The notes: generated from the sequence alone by a model not told the origin. Positions 1 through 6,220 are shown, counted from the stretch's first letter. The stretch is DNA of 6,728 bases from Flavobacteriales bacterium UBA3364 (GCA_002360495.1 DEQO01000168.1:1-6728), one strand, 5' to 3'. Translations and numbers: made by a program.

Positions 1-261
1 GGCTGCTGGATGGACGTGAAACTGCCCGACGGTGATGTGATGAAGGTGCGTTTCAAGGACTATGGCTTCTTTGTGCCAACAAAAGGACTTGAAGGCAAGC
101 GCGCCGTAATGCAGGGCACCGCCACCCGCGAGGAGTTGGATGTGGCCACGCTGCGCCACTATGCTGAAGATGCAGGCAAGAGCAAGGAGGAGATCGAGAA
201 GATCACCGAGCCGGAGAACAACCTCATGTTCCTCGCGGACGGCGTATTGATCACCTACTGA
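1..261 (+). CDS. DUF4920 domain protein, C-terminal part (5' truncated by window edge)
   Basis: The reading frame is open from base 1 and ends in TGA at 259-261. The first three codons read Gly-Cys-Trp, followed by MDVKLPDG, then VRFKDYGFFVP and a closing NNLMFLADGVLITY. The GCW motif followed by a short strand and a KDYGFFVP block is what I recognise from the DUF4920 family: small, usually exported Bacteroidota proteins of unknown function, with a conserved Cys-x-x-x-Gly-Cys-Trp region. Only about 86 residues are visible. The ATG at 10-12 is internal to the domain, so the true start and any signal peptide lie upstream of the window. A strong terminator stem begins 25 bases after the stop, so this is the last gene of its transcript. 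The family assignment is moderately firm; the function is unknown. Confidence 0.75.
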   Translation, partial: GCWMDVKLPDGDVMKVRFKDYGFFVPTKGLEGKRAVMQGTATREELDVATLRHYAEDAGKSKEEIEKITEPENNLMFLADGVLITY

Positions 262-285
262 CCCTGCCGGCCGGACCTGTTGACC

Positions 286-313
286 GAAGCCCCGGACCAC
301 CGGGGCTTCTTCA
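286..313 (+). terminator. Rho-independent-type terminator after the DUF4920 gene
   Basis: GAAGCCCCGG (286-295) and CCGGGGCTTC (300-309) form a perfect 10-bp stem around the 4-base loop ACCA, followed by a weak T-rich tail (TTC). The stem is GC-rich and sits 25 bases past the upstream stop codon. This placement argues that iaaA downstream has its own promoter. The tail is short on T residues, so efficiency cannot be judged. Confidence 0.75.
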
Positions 314-394
314 TTCCACCGGCGCGGGGCGATCATGCCCGATCCGCTGTTGACAGCTTCCTGCCCACCCTGGCAGGCGGTCCTTGGCCGGGTC

Positions 395-402
395 TACATT
401 CG
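395..402 (+). promoter_or_regulatory. Candidate -7 element for iaaA
   Basis: TACATTCG fits the Bacteroidota -7 consensus TAnnTTTG at all positions but one. It lies 21 bases before the iaaA ATG, so the leader would be about 15 bases. No convincing -33 TTG is present at the expected spacing (only CTGG near 370-373). The call rests on the octamer, on its location after a terminator, and on similar octamers ahead of other genes here. Confidence 0.35.
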
Positions 403-423
403 TGGCTCCCAGATAGAACGGAA

Positions 424-1350
424 ATGACGAAGACAGCATTGGCGGTCCACGGAGGCGCCGGGACGATCGCTCCCGAATTGATGACCCCGGCGCGAGAGAA
501 GGCCTACCGCGAAGCGCTGGATCTGGCATTGCGTCGCGGTCATGCGGTGCTGCAACAAGGTGGCCCCGCATTGGATGCGGTCGAGGCCGCGATCCGCGCC
601 TTGGAGGACTCGCCGTTGTTCAATGCGGGGAAGGGATCGGTGTTCAATGCCGACGGGCAGCACGAGATGGATGCCAGCCTGATGAACGGCAGCGACCTGC
701 GGGCCGGTGCTGTTGCCAGCGTCCAGAACGTGAAGAACCCCATCACCTTGGCACGCATCGTCATGGACCGCAGCGGCCATGTGCTGATCAGCGGGGCAGG
801 CGCCTTTGAATTCGCGCATAAGCAGAAAGCCGTCCTGGAGGATGATCTCTACTTCTTCGACGACTTCCGTTACCAGCAATGGAAGGAGATGGCGGGGACG
901 GATCGGGTCCAGTTGGACCACAGTGACAAGGAGAAGAAATTCGGGACCGTCGGTGCGGTGGCCTTGGATGGGAACGGCCATCTGGCTGCAGGGACGAGCA
1001 CGGGTGGAATGACGAACAAGAAATGGCAGCGCATCGGGGACAGCCCGATCATCGGAGCGGGCACCTATGCCAACGATGCCACCTGCGCGGTGAGTTGTAC
1101 CGGTCACGGCGAGAGTTTCATCCGGGCTGTTGCTGCGCATGATGTACATGCCCTGATGAGCTACAAGGGCTTGTCATTGCAGGAAGCGGTGCGCATTGTC
1201 GTGCATGAGAAGCTGCCACCCTTGGACGGCGATGGCGGTTTGATCGCGATCGATCGCAACGGCAACATCGTATTGGACTTCAATTGCAGCGGAATGTACC
1301 GCGGGCATGTGGGTCCCGATGGTGAGTTCCACACCGCGATCTTCCGGTAG
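424..1350 (+). CDS. iaaA: Isoaspartyl peptidase / plant-type L-asparaginase (Ntn hydrolase)
   Basis: Encodes 308 residues, close to E. coli IaaA (about 320). The family makes a precursor that cuts itself before a threonine to give alpha and beta subunits. It hydrolyses beta-aspartyl dipeptides and, more weakly, asparagine. The N-terminus has the family start ALAVHGGAGT (5-14), then FNAGKGSVF (66-74) and the MDAS region (82-85). The nucleophile is Thr175 in KKFGTVGAVA; TSTGGMTNK (191-199), R203/D206 in RIGDSP, and CTGHGE (225-230) match the catalytic and substrate-binding positions of E. coli IaaA. The beta subunit would be residues 175-308. No signal peptide is present, so it should be cytoplasmic. 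The ATG at 424 is chosen because family homology begins there; the open frame extends upstream to a TTG at 280 but would span the terminator. With cphA and cphB nearby, the likely in vivo substrate is beta-Asp-Arg released from cyanophycin (inference). Confidence 0.93.
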   Translation: MTKTALAVHGGAGTIAPELMTPAREKAYREALDLALRRGHAVLQQGGPALDAVEAAIRALEDSPLFNAGKGSVFNADGQHEMDASLMNGSDLRAGAVASVQNVKNPITLARIVMDRSGHVLISGAGAFEFAHKQKAVLEDDLYFFDDFRYQQWKEMAGTDRVQLDHSDKEKKFGTVGAVALDGNGHLAAGTSTGGMTNKKWQRIGDSPIIGAGTYANDATCAVSCTGHGESFIRAVAAHDVHALMSYKGLSLQEAVRIVVHEKLPPLDGDGGLIAIDRNGNIVLDFNCSGMYRGHVGPDGEFHTAIFR

Positions 1351-1374
1351 GTATTGTTCAACTGGAAGGACGTC

Positions 1375-1394
1375 CATGGACATGAATGTCCATG
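1375..1394. terminator. Inverted repeat between convergent genes, possible bidirectional terminator
   Basis: CATGGACAT (1375-1383) and ATGTCCATG (1386-1394) are perfect 9-base complements separated by GA. The repeat lies between the convergent stops of iaaA (1350) and the AI-2E transporter gene (1413), where a shared terminator is expected. With a realistic loop the stem would be about 7-8 bp. There is no T-tract on either strand, so termination is only a guess. Confidence 0.35.
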
Positions 1395-1412
1395 CCCATA
1401 CGTTGAGGAGTG

Positions 1413-2549
1413 TTACCTCCCCAAACCTTCGCTGGGCGGCACGATCAGCGGTGCCTTCACCTTACGCGGATTGATGAACGGCAGGTGGATCTGTTGTTCA
1501 TCCGGATAATCCACGTCCTCTCCGAGGATATAGCCGTACGGCTTCAACGACGGGATCGAATCACAAACGATCTTCAGCATACCGGTGATGGGGATCGCAA
1601 GCACCATGCCCACAACGCCCCATAACAGTCCGAAGCCGATCAATGCGGCGATGCTGGCCAACGGGTTCACACTTACACTGGAGCCCACGATCTTGGGTGT
1701 GATGAAGTTGTTCTCCAGGAACTGCGTGATCAAGCAAACACCTAGCGCGCCCACGGCGTACATGATGGAGTCCTTGGTCACCAAGGCGATCACGATCGGG
1801 ATGAGGCTGCCGACCAGAACGCCGACATAGGGGATCACATTCAGGAAGCCTATGGTGAAGCCCAGCAGGATGGCATATTTCAGGTCGAGCAGGAGGAACC
1901 CCAAACTGCTCAGAGCGCCCAGGATCACGATCACAAGTAGGACGCCACGCAAGTACTTCCGTGACAGCTTCGAGACGTTCTGCATGATCTCGAGCACAAG
2001 TCCATCGCGGGTCTTCCCCAATTGTTCGAAGAAGGTGCGGAATTTGTCCTTCAACAACAACAGCAGGAAAACGATGATCGGGATGGGCACGATGGAAGCC
2101 AGCACGGCACCGGTCCCGGAGAATAGCTGCATCACGATCATGCCTCCGGAGCTGGCCATCTCGGCAACGCGTGCGTTGAACCACTTGAGTTGGTCGCGCT
2201 GGCTGATGTGCGCCCGGTCCTCGATATAGGAACGGAGCGTCTTTCCCTTTTCGGAGAAGGCCGCCTGCAGGGTGGGAAGGTCATCTCCGAAGCGGGTGAG
2301 CTGCCAGCCGGCCAGGAAGAAGGTGCCGAGCACCAGGAAGAGCATGACCAACGTAGCGGTGAGCGCTCCAGCCCAGCGTGGAAGTCCCATCACCTCCACC
2401 TTGCGCGCCATCGGCAGCAACAGGAAGGCCAGCAGCCCGGAAACAACGAAGAGCAGGATAAGGTCCTTGCCGAAGTACAAGGCCACCACCGTCAGGATGA
2501 CGGCCATCAGTGTATACACGTACCGCTGCAGCCCGTCGGAACCGGTCAT
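1413..2549 (-). CDS. AI-2E family transporter (PerM/YdiK-like membrane protein)
   Basis: A 378-residue polytopic membrane protein. Hydrophobic segments lie near residues 8-25, 29-47 and 59-84; a soluble amphipathic stretch follows (about 85-133); then segments near 142-166, 199-222, 226-253, 261-279 and 297-326. The signature blocks are FLNVIPYVGVLVGSLIP (235-251) and QFLENNFITPKIVGSSVSVNP (276-296), both typical of the AI-2E/PerM family (formerly UPF0118). Members have been linked to autoinducer-2 export, Na+(Li+)/H+ antiport and other exports, so the substrate cannot be stated. The ATG at 2549 overlaps the stop of the upstream gene as ATGA, indicating translational coupling; the frame stays open 21 codons further (to 2612), but that would sit inside the preceding gene. 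It is the last gene of the ytxH operon. Confidence 0.88.
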   Translation of the reverse strand: MTGSDGLQRYVYTLMAVILTVVALYFGKDLILLFVVSGLLAFLLLPMARKVEVMGLPRWAGALTATLVMLFLVLGTFFLAGWQLTRFGDDLPTLQAAFSEKGKTLRSYIEDRAHISQRDQLKWFNARVAEMASSGGMIVMQLFSGTGAVLASIVPIPIIVFLLLLLKDKFRTFFEQLGKTRDGLVLEIMQNVSKLSRKYLRGVLLVIVILGALSSLGFLLLDLKYAILLGFTIGFLNVIPYVGVLVGSLIPIVIALVTKDSIMYAVGALGVCLITQFLENNFITPKIVGSSVSVNPLASIAALIGFGLLWGVVGMVLAIPITGMLKIVCDSIPSLKPYGYILGEDVDYPDEQQIHLPFINPRKVKAPLIVPPSEGLGR

Positions 2550-2998
2550 TCGTTGTGTGCTTCTTCCCGCGCTGTGCGGCGTTCGTTCACGTACTCCTTC
2601 ACCCGTTCCCACGAAACGCCGAGTTCGCGTTGAAGCTTCTCGGAGGTCATTCCGGATGCCGTGCCGAATTTCTCCATCAAGGCGGGCAATACGAAGCCCG
2701 CAAGGGCCACCATGATCCTGCCTGTAGGTGTCTTCGCCTTTGCACCCAGGGCCACACCAAGCACCTTACTGGTGGTGCCAGCGGTTCCGCCCAGCAAATG
2801 GGAAATGCGTTTCAGGGGCCGCCAGGCCTGGAGCATATCGCCAAAGGCATCGCCCATCAGGCCCTTGCGGAAAGCGGGTTCACGGACCAATTCAAGCTGT
2901 GCCTTCAGCCCTTCCTGGACCCGATCGCGCTCGGCCCTGAGCCGCTGCTTATGGTCGCGTACCTCGGCCAGACTTCGGTATGCCTCAATCTTCCCCAT
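2546..2998 (-). CDS. Hypothetical protein with coiled-coil N-terminus and hydrophobic centre
   Basis: I do not recognise this 150-residue protein. Residues 4-40 are highly charged and helical (RDHKQRLRAERDRVQEGLKA), suggesting a coiled coil. A Gly/Ala-rich stretch at about 67-90 leads into a hydrophobic segment at about 94-108 (RIMVALAGFVLPALM) that could be one membrane helix. The C-terminus (118-150) is a charged helix. Its ATG lies inside the end of the holin-like gene (14-nt overlap) and its TGA overlaps the transporter start, so it is embedded in one operon. Position next to YtxH and holin-like genes suggests an envelope-stress or membrane-organising role, but that is inference from context only. 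Confidence 0.75.
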   Translation of the reverse strand: MGKIEAYRSLAEVRDHKQRLRAERDRVQEGLKAQLELVREPAFRKGLMGDAFGDMLQAWRPLKRISHLLGGTAGTTSKVLGVALGAKAKTPTGRIMVALAGFVLPALMEKFGTASGMTSEKLQRELGVSWERVKEYVNERRTAREEAHNE

Positions 2999-3383
2999 GC
3001 ATCGCGTTGATAACGGCCAGCGTCACCTTGTCCCGCAGGACGGAACGCCAGACCAGGAAGAAGATCCCGCCCAACACCAGGAAGACACCACCTGCCAGCA
3101 GGAAGCCCAGTGCGTTGTTGGCCAGCAATTGACCGAACCAGAGGGCGAGAGCGACGAACCACAGCATCAACGCCGTGGCGACGATCAAGCCGACGACGGC
3201 CACGAGCATCACCTTGCTGGACAGCTTGCCGAGTTGTTCGCTCACTTCCAACTTGGTCACGGCCTTCTGGGCCTCGAACCAGGCCTTGGCATCATCGCTC
3301 ACGGCCTGCATGTACAGACCGATATCCGGTCCGTCCTCTTCAGGTCGCGTGTAGCGAGCGTAACGTTGGTGGGATCCGCTCAT
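2985..3383 (-). CDS. Phage holin family (Holin-X/PF07332-like) membrane protein
   Basis: A 132-residue protein. A soluble N-terminus (1-56) contains a helix, DDAKAWFEAQKAVTKLEVSE (30-49), followed by two hydrophobic helices at about 57-83 and 90-113 and a short basic tail. This layout, an amphipathic helix then a two-helix hairpin, is typical of proteins annotated 'phage holin family' next to YtxH genes in chromosomes. They are not lysis proteins in that setting; the name reflects a distant profile match. The ATG at 3383 follows the ytxH TAA by one base, which decides it over the open upstream extension to 3461 (that would run through ytxH). The gene overlaps the next start by 14 nt. Family call from layout and neighbours, moderately sure. 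Confidence 0.75.
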   Translation of the reverse strand: MSGSHQRYARYTRPEEDGPDIGLYMQAVSDDAKAWFEAQKAVTKLEVSEQLGKLSSKVMLVAVVGLIVATALMLWFVALALWFGQLLANNALGFLLAGGVFLVLGGIFFLVWRSVLRDKVTLAVINAMHGED

Positions 3384-3384
3384 C

Positions 3385-3756
3385 TTAGTTCGCGCTGTGG
3401 CGGATGTTCTCCGCCGCCTTTTTCGCCCGGGCAGCGGCCTCTTCGGCCGACTCCGCGGCATCGCGCCCCAGGCGGTCCTTCAGGTCCCTGCCCTCCTCGA
3501 ATAGGAAGCGCACGAAATCGGTGACCTCATCCTTCGTCATGGAAGCAGCATCGGCGGCCCGGCCTTTGGCCTTGCTCCATTCGCCCTGCGCTCGCTCGAT
3601 AAGGTCATCCAGCTCGTCCTTCGCCTCTCCGGCCTTGCTGCGGATGCGGTCGCGCGTCTCCTTGCCGGAACGAGGTGCGAAGAGTACGCCGAGGGCTGCG
3701 CCAACAGCGGCACCTGCGAGGAATCCGAGGATCCCATTGGTTCTTTCGTTGCTCAT
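3385..3756 (-). CDS. YtxH domain-containing protein
   Basis: A 123-residue protein. The N-terminal hydrophobic Gly/Ala helix (GILGFLAGAAVGAALGVLFAP, residues 8-28) runs directly into RSGKETRDRIR, which is the YtxH signature. The rest is a long charged, Ala/Glu/Lys-rich helix (about 34-118), likely a coiled coil on one side of the membrane. YtxH proteins are small general-stress-associated membrane proteins of unknown biochemical activity, named from Bacillus subtilis. This is the first gene of the four-gene minus-strand operon. No Shine-Dalgarno sequence precedes the ATG (bases just upstream on the coding strand read CCGACCCATC), as is common in Bacteroidota. Confidence 0.87.
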   Translation of the reverse strand: MSNERTNGILGFLAGAAVGAALGVLFAPRSGKETRDRIRSKAGEAKDELDDLIERAQGEWSKAKGRAADAASMTKDEVTDFVRFLFEEGRDLKDRLGRDAAESAEEAAARAKKAAENIRHSAN

Positions 3757-3971
3757 GATGGGTCGGTTTGTTCGGGTGATCGGAGAAATTCGTCCCTCCG
3801 TTGGACCGTCAGGTACAAGGTACGCACCGATCTCGACCGACCGTCCTTCCGTTGTCGTTATGATCGGCCGGGACCATCGCTGGAAGGTCGTTCAAATACC
3901 AGCTCCTACTGCCGGGGGCGACCCGCAAAACAGTGGAACATGGGGAACGATCTCCTCACTTGTGGGGCCGA
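3757..3971. other. Gene-free interval upstream of ytxH with short direct repeats
   Basis: This 215-bp stretch lies between the end of the DUF3817 gene and the ytxH start, and must hold the ytxH promoter. It contains two near-identical 13-mers, CGTCCCTCCGTTG (3791-3803) and CGTCCTTCCGTTG (3842-3854), 51 bp apart (12 of 13 identical). Between them is a tandem AGGTAC (3811-3816 and 3818-3823). On the minus strand this centre reads TACCTTGT (3822-3815), a partial -7 match with no clear -33 partner. I see no coding sequence, no RNA gene and no clear terminator for the upstream operon here. Confidence 0.5.
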
Positions 3972-4259
3972 TCACCGCAGCCACTTGCGTTCCATGACGA
4001 AGGTGCCGAAGGGGAGGAGGGACGCAAGTCCCAGTCCGATGATGCGCTCAAGGTCCCACTTCAATTTCGTGAAGAGCGGCACGGCCAGGACCCAATACCC
4101 GATGAAAAGCACACCATGCGCCCACCCGACGATCTTGACGGCCAGTGGTGCATCGAAGATGTATTTCAAGGGCATGGCTACGAACAGCAGGAGCAGGAAG
4201 CTCCAGCCTTCGGCGATGGCGACAGTGCGGAAACGCTTGATGATAGGGTCGGTGGACAT
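3972..4259 (-). CDS. DUF3817 domain integral membrane protein
   Basis: A 95-residue protein with three hydrophobic helices at about 14-35, 41-62 and 73-89. Conserved-looking polar features are R11 before the first helix, EGWS (17-20), MPLKY (29-33), WAHG (46-49) and a basic end, RKWLR. An EG in helix 1, a PLKY turn and an HG in helix 2 are what I know of DUF3817, a family of small membrane proteins found singly in many bacteria. Biochemical function is unknown. It is the last gene of the TPM operon, starting 11 bases after the preceding stop. Confidence 0.8.
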   Translation of the reverse strand: MSTDPIIKRFRTVAIAEGWSFLLLLFVAMPLKYIFDAPLAVKIVGWAHGVLFIGYWVLAVPLFTKLKWDLERIIGLGLASLLPFGTFVMERKWLR

Positions 4260-4270
4260 GGGGCGCGAAG

Positions 4271-4756
4271 TTATCGGCGCGGCCGATCCTCTTTGCGTAG
4301 GCCATGCCAGAGTCCTTCCGCGTAGATGCCGGCATCAACAGTGACCAAAACGCTCAAGTGTTGTGGTTTGAAGCTGGCGTCGAGGAAGTCGATCACCAGG
4401 TGATCGTCGCTGAACTTCAATTGTTGCACTTTGGCGAAGGGGATGCGGAAGACCGGTCCGAAGTCGTCGTTCAGAAGCTGGTACATCTTGAAGATCCCGA
4501 GCCCGACCAGGCCCAGTGCGAGCACTATGGAGCCGCCGCCGGTCGCGGAACGAAGCTTCCCCAGGCCGAAGAACAAGCCACCGACAACGACCAGGATGAC
4601 GCCCGTCAAGATCCTGGGTAACTGGCTTGCCTGCTGCACCGTGGAGCGCTCTTGCGCAGCTTCGGCCTCCTGCCAGTTGCCCGAGCGGGTGAAGATCAAT
4701 GCATCGGCATCGATGTTCAGATAGCCTTGGGCAAGCTTGAAATGTCGGCGTTCCAT
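4271..4756 (-). CDS. Two-helix membrane protein, possibly PH-like (hypothetical)
   Basis: A 161-residue protein that I do not recognise by sequence. Residues 1-26 look like beta strands (FKLAQGYLNIDADALIFTRSG). A charged linker (27-46) follows, then two hydrophobic helices at about 48-66 and 74-95. After that come further strand-like stretches, VFRIPFAKVQQLKFSDDHLVIDFL and HLSVLVTV (102-140), and a short basic C-terminus. Strands, a two-helix insertion and more strands resemble bacterial PH-like membrane proteins such as the YcxB type, but this is a layout argument, not a motif match. The start at 4756 is two bases after the TPM gene's TGA; the frame is open upstream to 4885, but that part overlaps the TPM gene. 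Likely co-translated with its neighbours. Confidence 0.75.
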   Translation of the reverse strand: MERRHFKLAQGYLNIDADALIFTRSGNWQEAEAAQERSTVQQASQLPRILTGVILVVVGGLFFGLGKLRSATGGGSIVLALGLVGLGIFKMYQLLNDDFGPVFRIPFAKVQQLKFSDDHLVIDFLDASFKPQHLSVLVTVDAGIYAEGLWHGLRKEDRPRR

Positions 4757-4758
4757 GC

Positions 4759-5241
4759 TCACGGTATCCGGTTCTTGGGTCTTTCCAGGAACTCGACGAG
4801 ACCGATGCAACCGTACCATAACCCACTGTTCGTGTCCCCTTGCTTGAAACGCGGCAGCATCTCGCGATCGATGATCCGTTGGCAAATGCTGTCGTGCAGC
4901 ACCTTGGCGGTCCCGCGGCCGGTGGCGATGAAAACCTCGCGCCGTGCTTTGCTGAAAGCGATCGTTACGCCGTTGTCCCGGACCTTCTTTCCTACGCCCG
5001 TCGAATCACCGAAGGATATGGCGAAGTCCTTGGCACTTCTTCCATGGAAGGTCGCGTGCGTTACCAAGGCGATCTCGTTCCCCGTGCGGTCCTCATGGGA
5101 TCGGAAAAGGCTGTCGAGACGTGTTCCCATCCGCGGATCGAGCGCGCCTTCCGTATCAAGAACGTAATGTGCAGCCGGTTCCGACGGTGAGCAAGCGAAC
5201 AGGAACGCACAGAGCGGACCGATGAAGAAGACCACGTGCAT
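4759..5241 (-). CDS. TPM domain lipoprotein
   Basis: A 160-residue protein. The N-terminus is hydrophobic (VVFFIGPLCAFLF) and ends in the lipobox LFAC, with Cys17 as the likely lipidated residue. The n-region has only His and no Lys/Arg, which is weak for a signal peptide. Residues about 27-140 follow the TPM (PF04536) pattern: LDPRMGTRLDSLF, TGNEIALVTHA (53-63), SAKDFAISFGDSTGVG, DNGVTIAFSKARREVFIATGRG (89-110), then IIDREMLPRFKQGD (122-135) and a final hydrophobic helix. TPM domains occur in photosystem repair proteins (TLP18.3/Psb32) and in many bacterial exported proteins; acid phosphatase activity has been reported for some. Unlike many bacterial members, this one has no C-terminal membrane helix or Gly-rich tail. 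It heads a three-gene operon 72 bp downstream of cphB on the same strand. Confidence 0.85.
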   Translation of the reverse strand: MHVVFFIGPLCAFLFACSPSEPAAHYVLDTEGALDPRMGTRLDSLFRSHEDRTGNEIALVTHATFHGRSAKDFAISFGDSTGVGKKVRDNGVTIAFSKARREVFIATGRGTAKVLHDSICQRIIDREMLPRFKQGDTNSGLWYGCIGLVEFLERPKNRIP

Positions 5242-5245
5242 AGGT

Positions 5246-5253
5246 CGAAAGTA
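5246..5253 (-). promoter_or_regulatory. Candidate -7 element for the TPM operon
   Basis: On the minus strand TACTTTCG (5253-5246) matches TAnnTTTG except for one base, and ends four bases before the TPM ATG at 5241. A transcript started from it would be nearly or fully leaderless. No good -33 TTG is seen (a CTG lies 23 bases upstream). The same octamer occurs ahead of cphB. The alternative is read-through from cphB, which ends 72 bp upstream. Confidence 0.4.
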
Positions 5254-5313
5254 GCACTGTACGGATGTGCTGCGCTCAGCCTGGCAGCGCCCCCATGGTC
5301 GGAGGCCGTTCCA

Positions 5314-6183
5314 TCAACTCCGCACCGGCACCCTCACCGCCGAGAAAGCCCGCTGTTGCACACTATAACTGTGGCCCTTGGAGATGATGTGGACCTTCAT
5401 GCCTTCAATGCTGAAGGGTTCACCTTCTTCCACATCGGCATAGTCGCTGTAGGTGATATCGTGTCCGTCGAAGATCATCACTTGCCCGCTGCCAATGGTC
5501 TCCAGCATGTCCGCATTGGTGATCACCACACCGGTATCCTCGCCCAAGCCGATCCCGATCGCCGCGGGATTCGCCGCCACGGCCTGTGTCAGACGGCTGA
5601 AACGCCCACGTTCCACGAAATGGCTGTCGATGATCACATCGTGGATGAGCGCCGCGCCGGTGGTGAGTTTCACACCGCCCTTGATGAGACCACTACTGCT
5701 GTGGCCCTGGTAGATCATGGTGCTGCTCATGCACATGGCACCTGCGCTGGTGCCGGCGATCACGAAGCCCGCTTCCTCTTCGTACCGCCGCTTCATCAAT
5801 TGAAGGAAGGCCGTGCCACCGAATATGGTGGTCAGTCGGAGCTGGTTGCCGCCGCTCATCATCACACCATCGGCCTTCGCCAGCCGTTTGATCATGTCCG
5901 GCCTCACATCACCCCGATCACGGATGTCCATGATATCGATGTTCGTCGCCCCCAACCGTCCGAAGGCCTCCACGTAGTTCTGGCCCACCTCCTCCGGGAT
6001 GCTGCTTGCGCTGGTGATCACCGCGATGCGTTTACCGGGGCCACCGATCTCGTCCACTACGCGGCGGAGGATGCCTTCTTCGATGAAGCTGTGGGTGAAG
6101 ACCTTCGAGTTGTGGCCGGCTTCCGGCTCCTTGCCCTTGTCCTCGTTACCGCCGATGGCGATGAGCTTGCCTTTGGGTGTCAT
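5314..6183 (-). CDS. cphB: Cyanophycinase (peptidase S51 family)
   Basis: A 289-residue cytoplasmic enzyme without signal peptide. Cyanophycinase cuts the cyanophycin polymer (multi-L-arginyl-poly-L-aspartate) into beta-Asp-Arg dipeptides. The start KGKLIAIGGNED (4-15) and SGGNQLRL (110-117) are typical. The nucleophile is Ser146 in GTSAGAM (144-150); His188 in DSHFVERGRFSRL (186-198) and Glu215 in GIGLGEDT (210-217) complete the triad. The spacings (42 and 27 residues) equal those of Synechocystis Ser132, His174 and Glu201 as I remember them. Arg192, Arg194 and Arg197 correspond to substrate-binding arginines; the position of Synechocystis Gln173 is Ser187 here. The exo-acting intracellular type is expected, as no export signal exists. 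It is divergent from cphA across 192 bp, the classic arrangement for a shared control region. Confidence 0.95.
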   Translation of the reverse strand: MTPKGKLIAIGGNEDKGKEPEAGHNSKVFTHSFIEEGILRRVVDEIGGPGKRIAVITSASSIPEEVGQNYVEAFGRLGATNIDIMDIRDRGDVRPDMIKRLAKADGVMMSGGNQLRLTTIFGGTAFLQLMKRRYEEEAGFVIAGTSAGAMCMSSTMIYQGHSSSGLIKGGVKLTTGAALIHDVIIDSHFVERGRFSRLTQAVAANPAAIGIGLGEDTGVVITNADMLETIGSGQVMIFDGHDITYSDYADVEEGEPFSIEGMKVHIISKGHSYSVQQRAFSAVRVPVRS

Positions 6184-6220
6184 TCCAGGTGTTTATCCCC
6201 CGCCCCCGTAAGATCCGTAG

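Noticed and set aside
350..355. TTGACA as a sigma-70 -35 box
   Set aside because: No TATAAT-like sequence follows at 16-18 bp, and Bacteroidota housekeeping promoters use a different consensus.
280..423. Upstream extension of iaaA to a TTG at 280
   Set aside because: It would run through the terminator stem at 286-309 and add 48 residues absent from the family, which begins at the MTKTALAVHGGAG segment.
394..1149. Long minus-strand open frame inside iaaA
   Set aside because: It lies opposite a gene with full family motifs; the translation has no domain and unnatural composition.
1561..2184. Minus-strand frame inside the AI-2E transporter gene
   Set aside because: It is a shifted frame of a clear polytopic membrane protein; its translation is rich in His/Arg and lacks membrane segments.
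2985..3383. Evidence for a prophage, from the holin-like gene
   Set aside because: No other phage genes, integrase or attachment sites are visible. The gene is the chromosomal YtxH-associated type, so the holin name is only a family label.
2661..3524. Plus-strand open frame across the 150-residue, holin-like and YtxH genes
   Set aside because: It crosses three well-supported minus-strand genes and shows no protein-like pattern.
5272..5290. Possible terminator stem (GCGCT/AGCGC) after cphB
   Set aside because: Only a 5-bp stem with a 9-base loop and no T-tract follows; too weak to call.
6196..6206. Possible G-quadruplex (G5-C-G5 on the minus strand) near the cphB start
   Set aside because: Only two G runs are present; four are needed for a standard intramolecular quadruplex.
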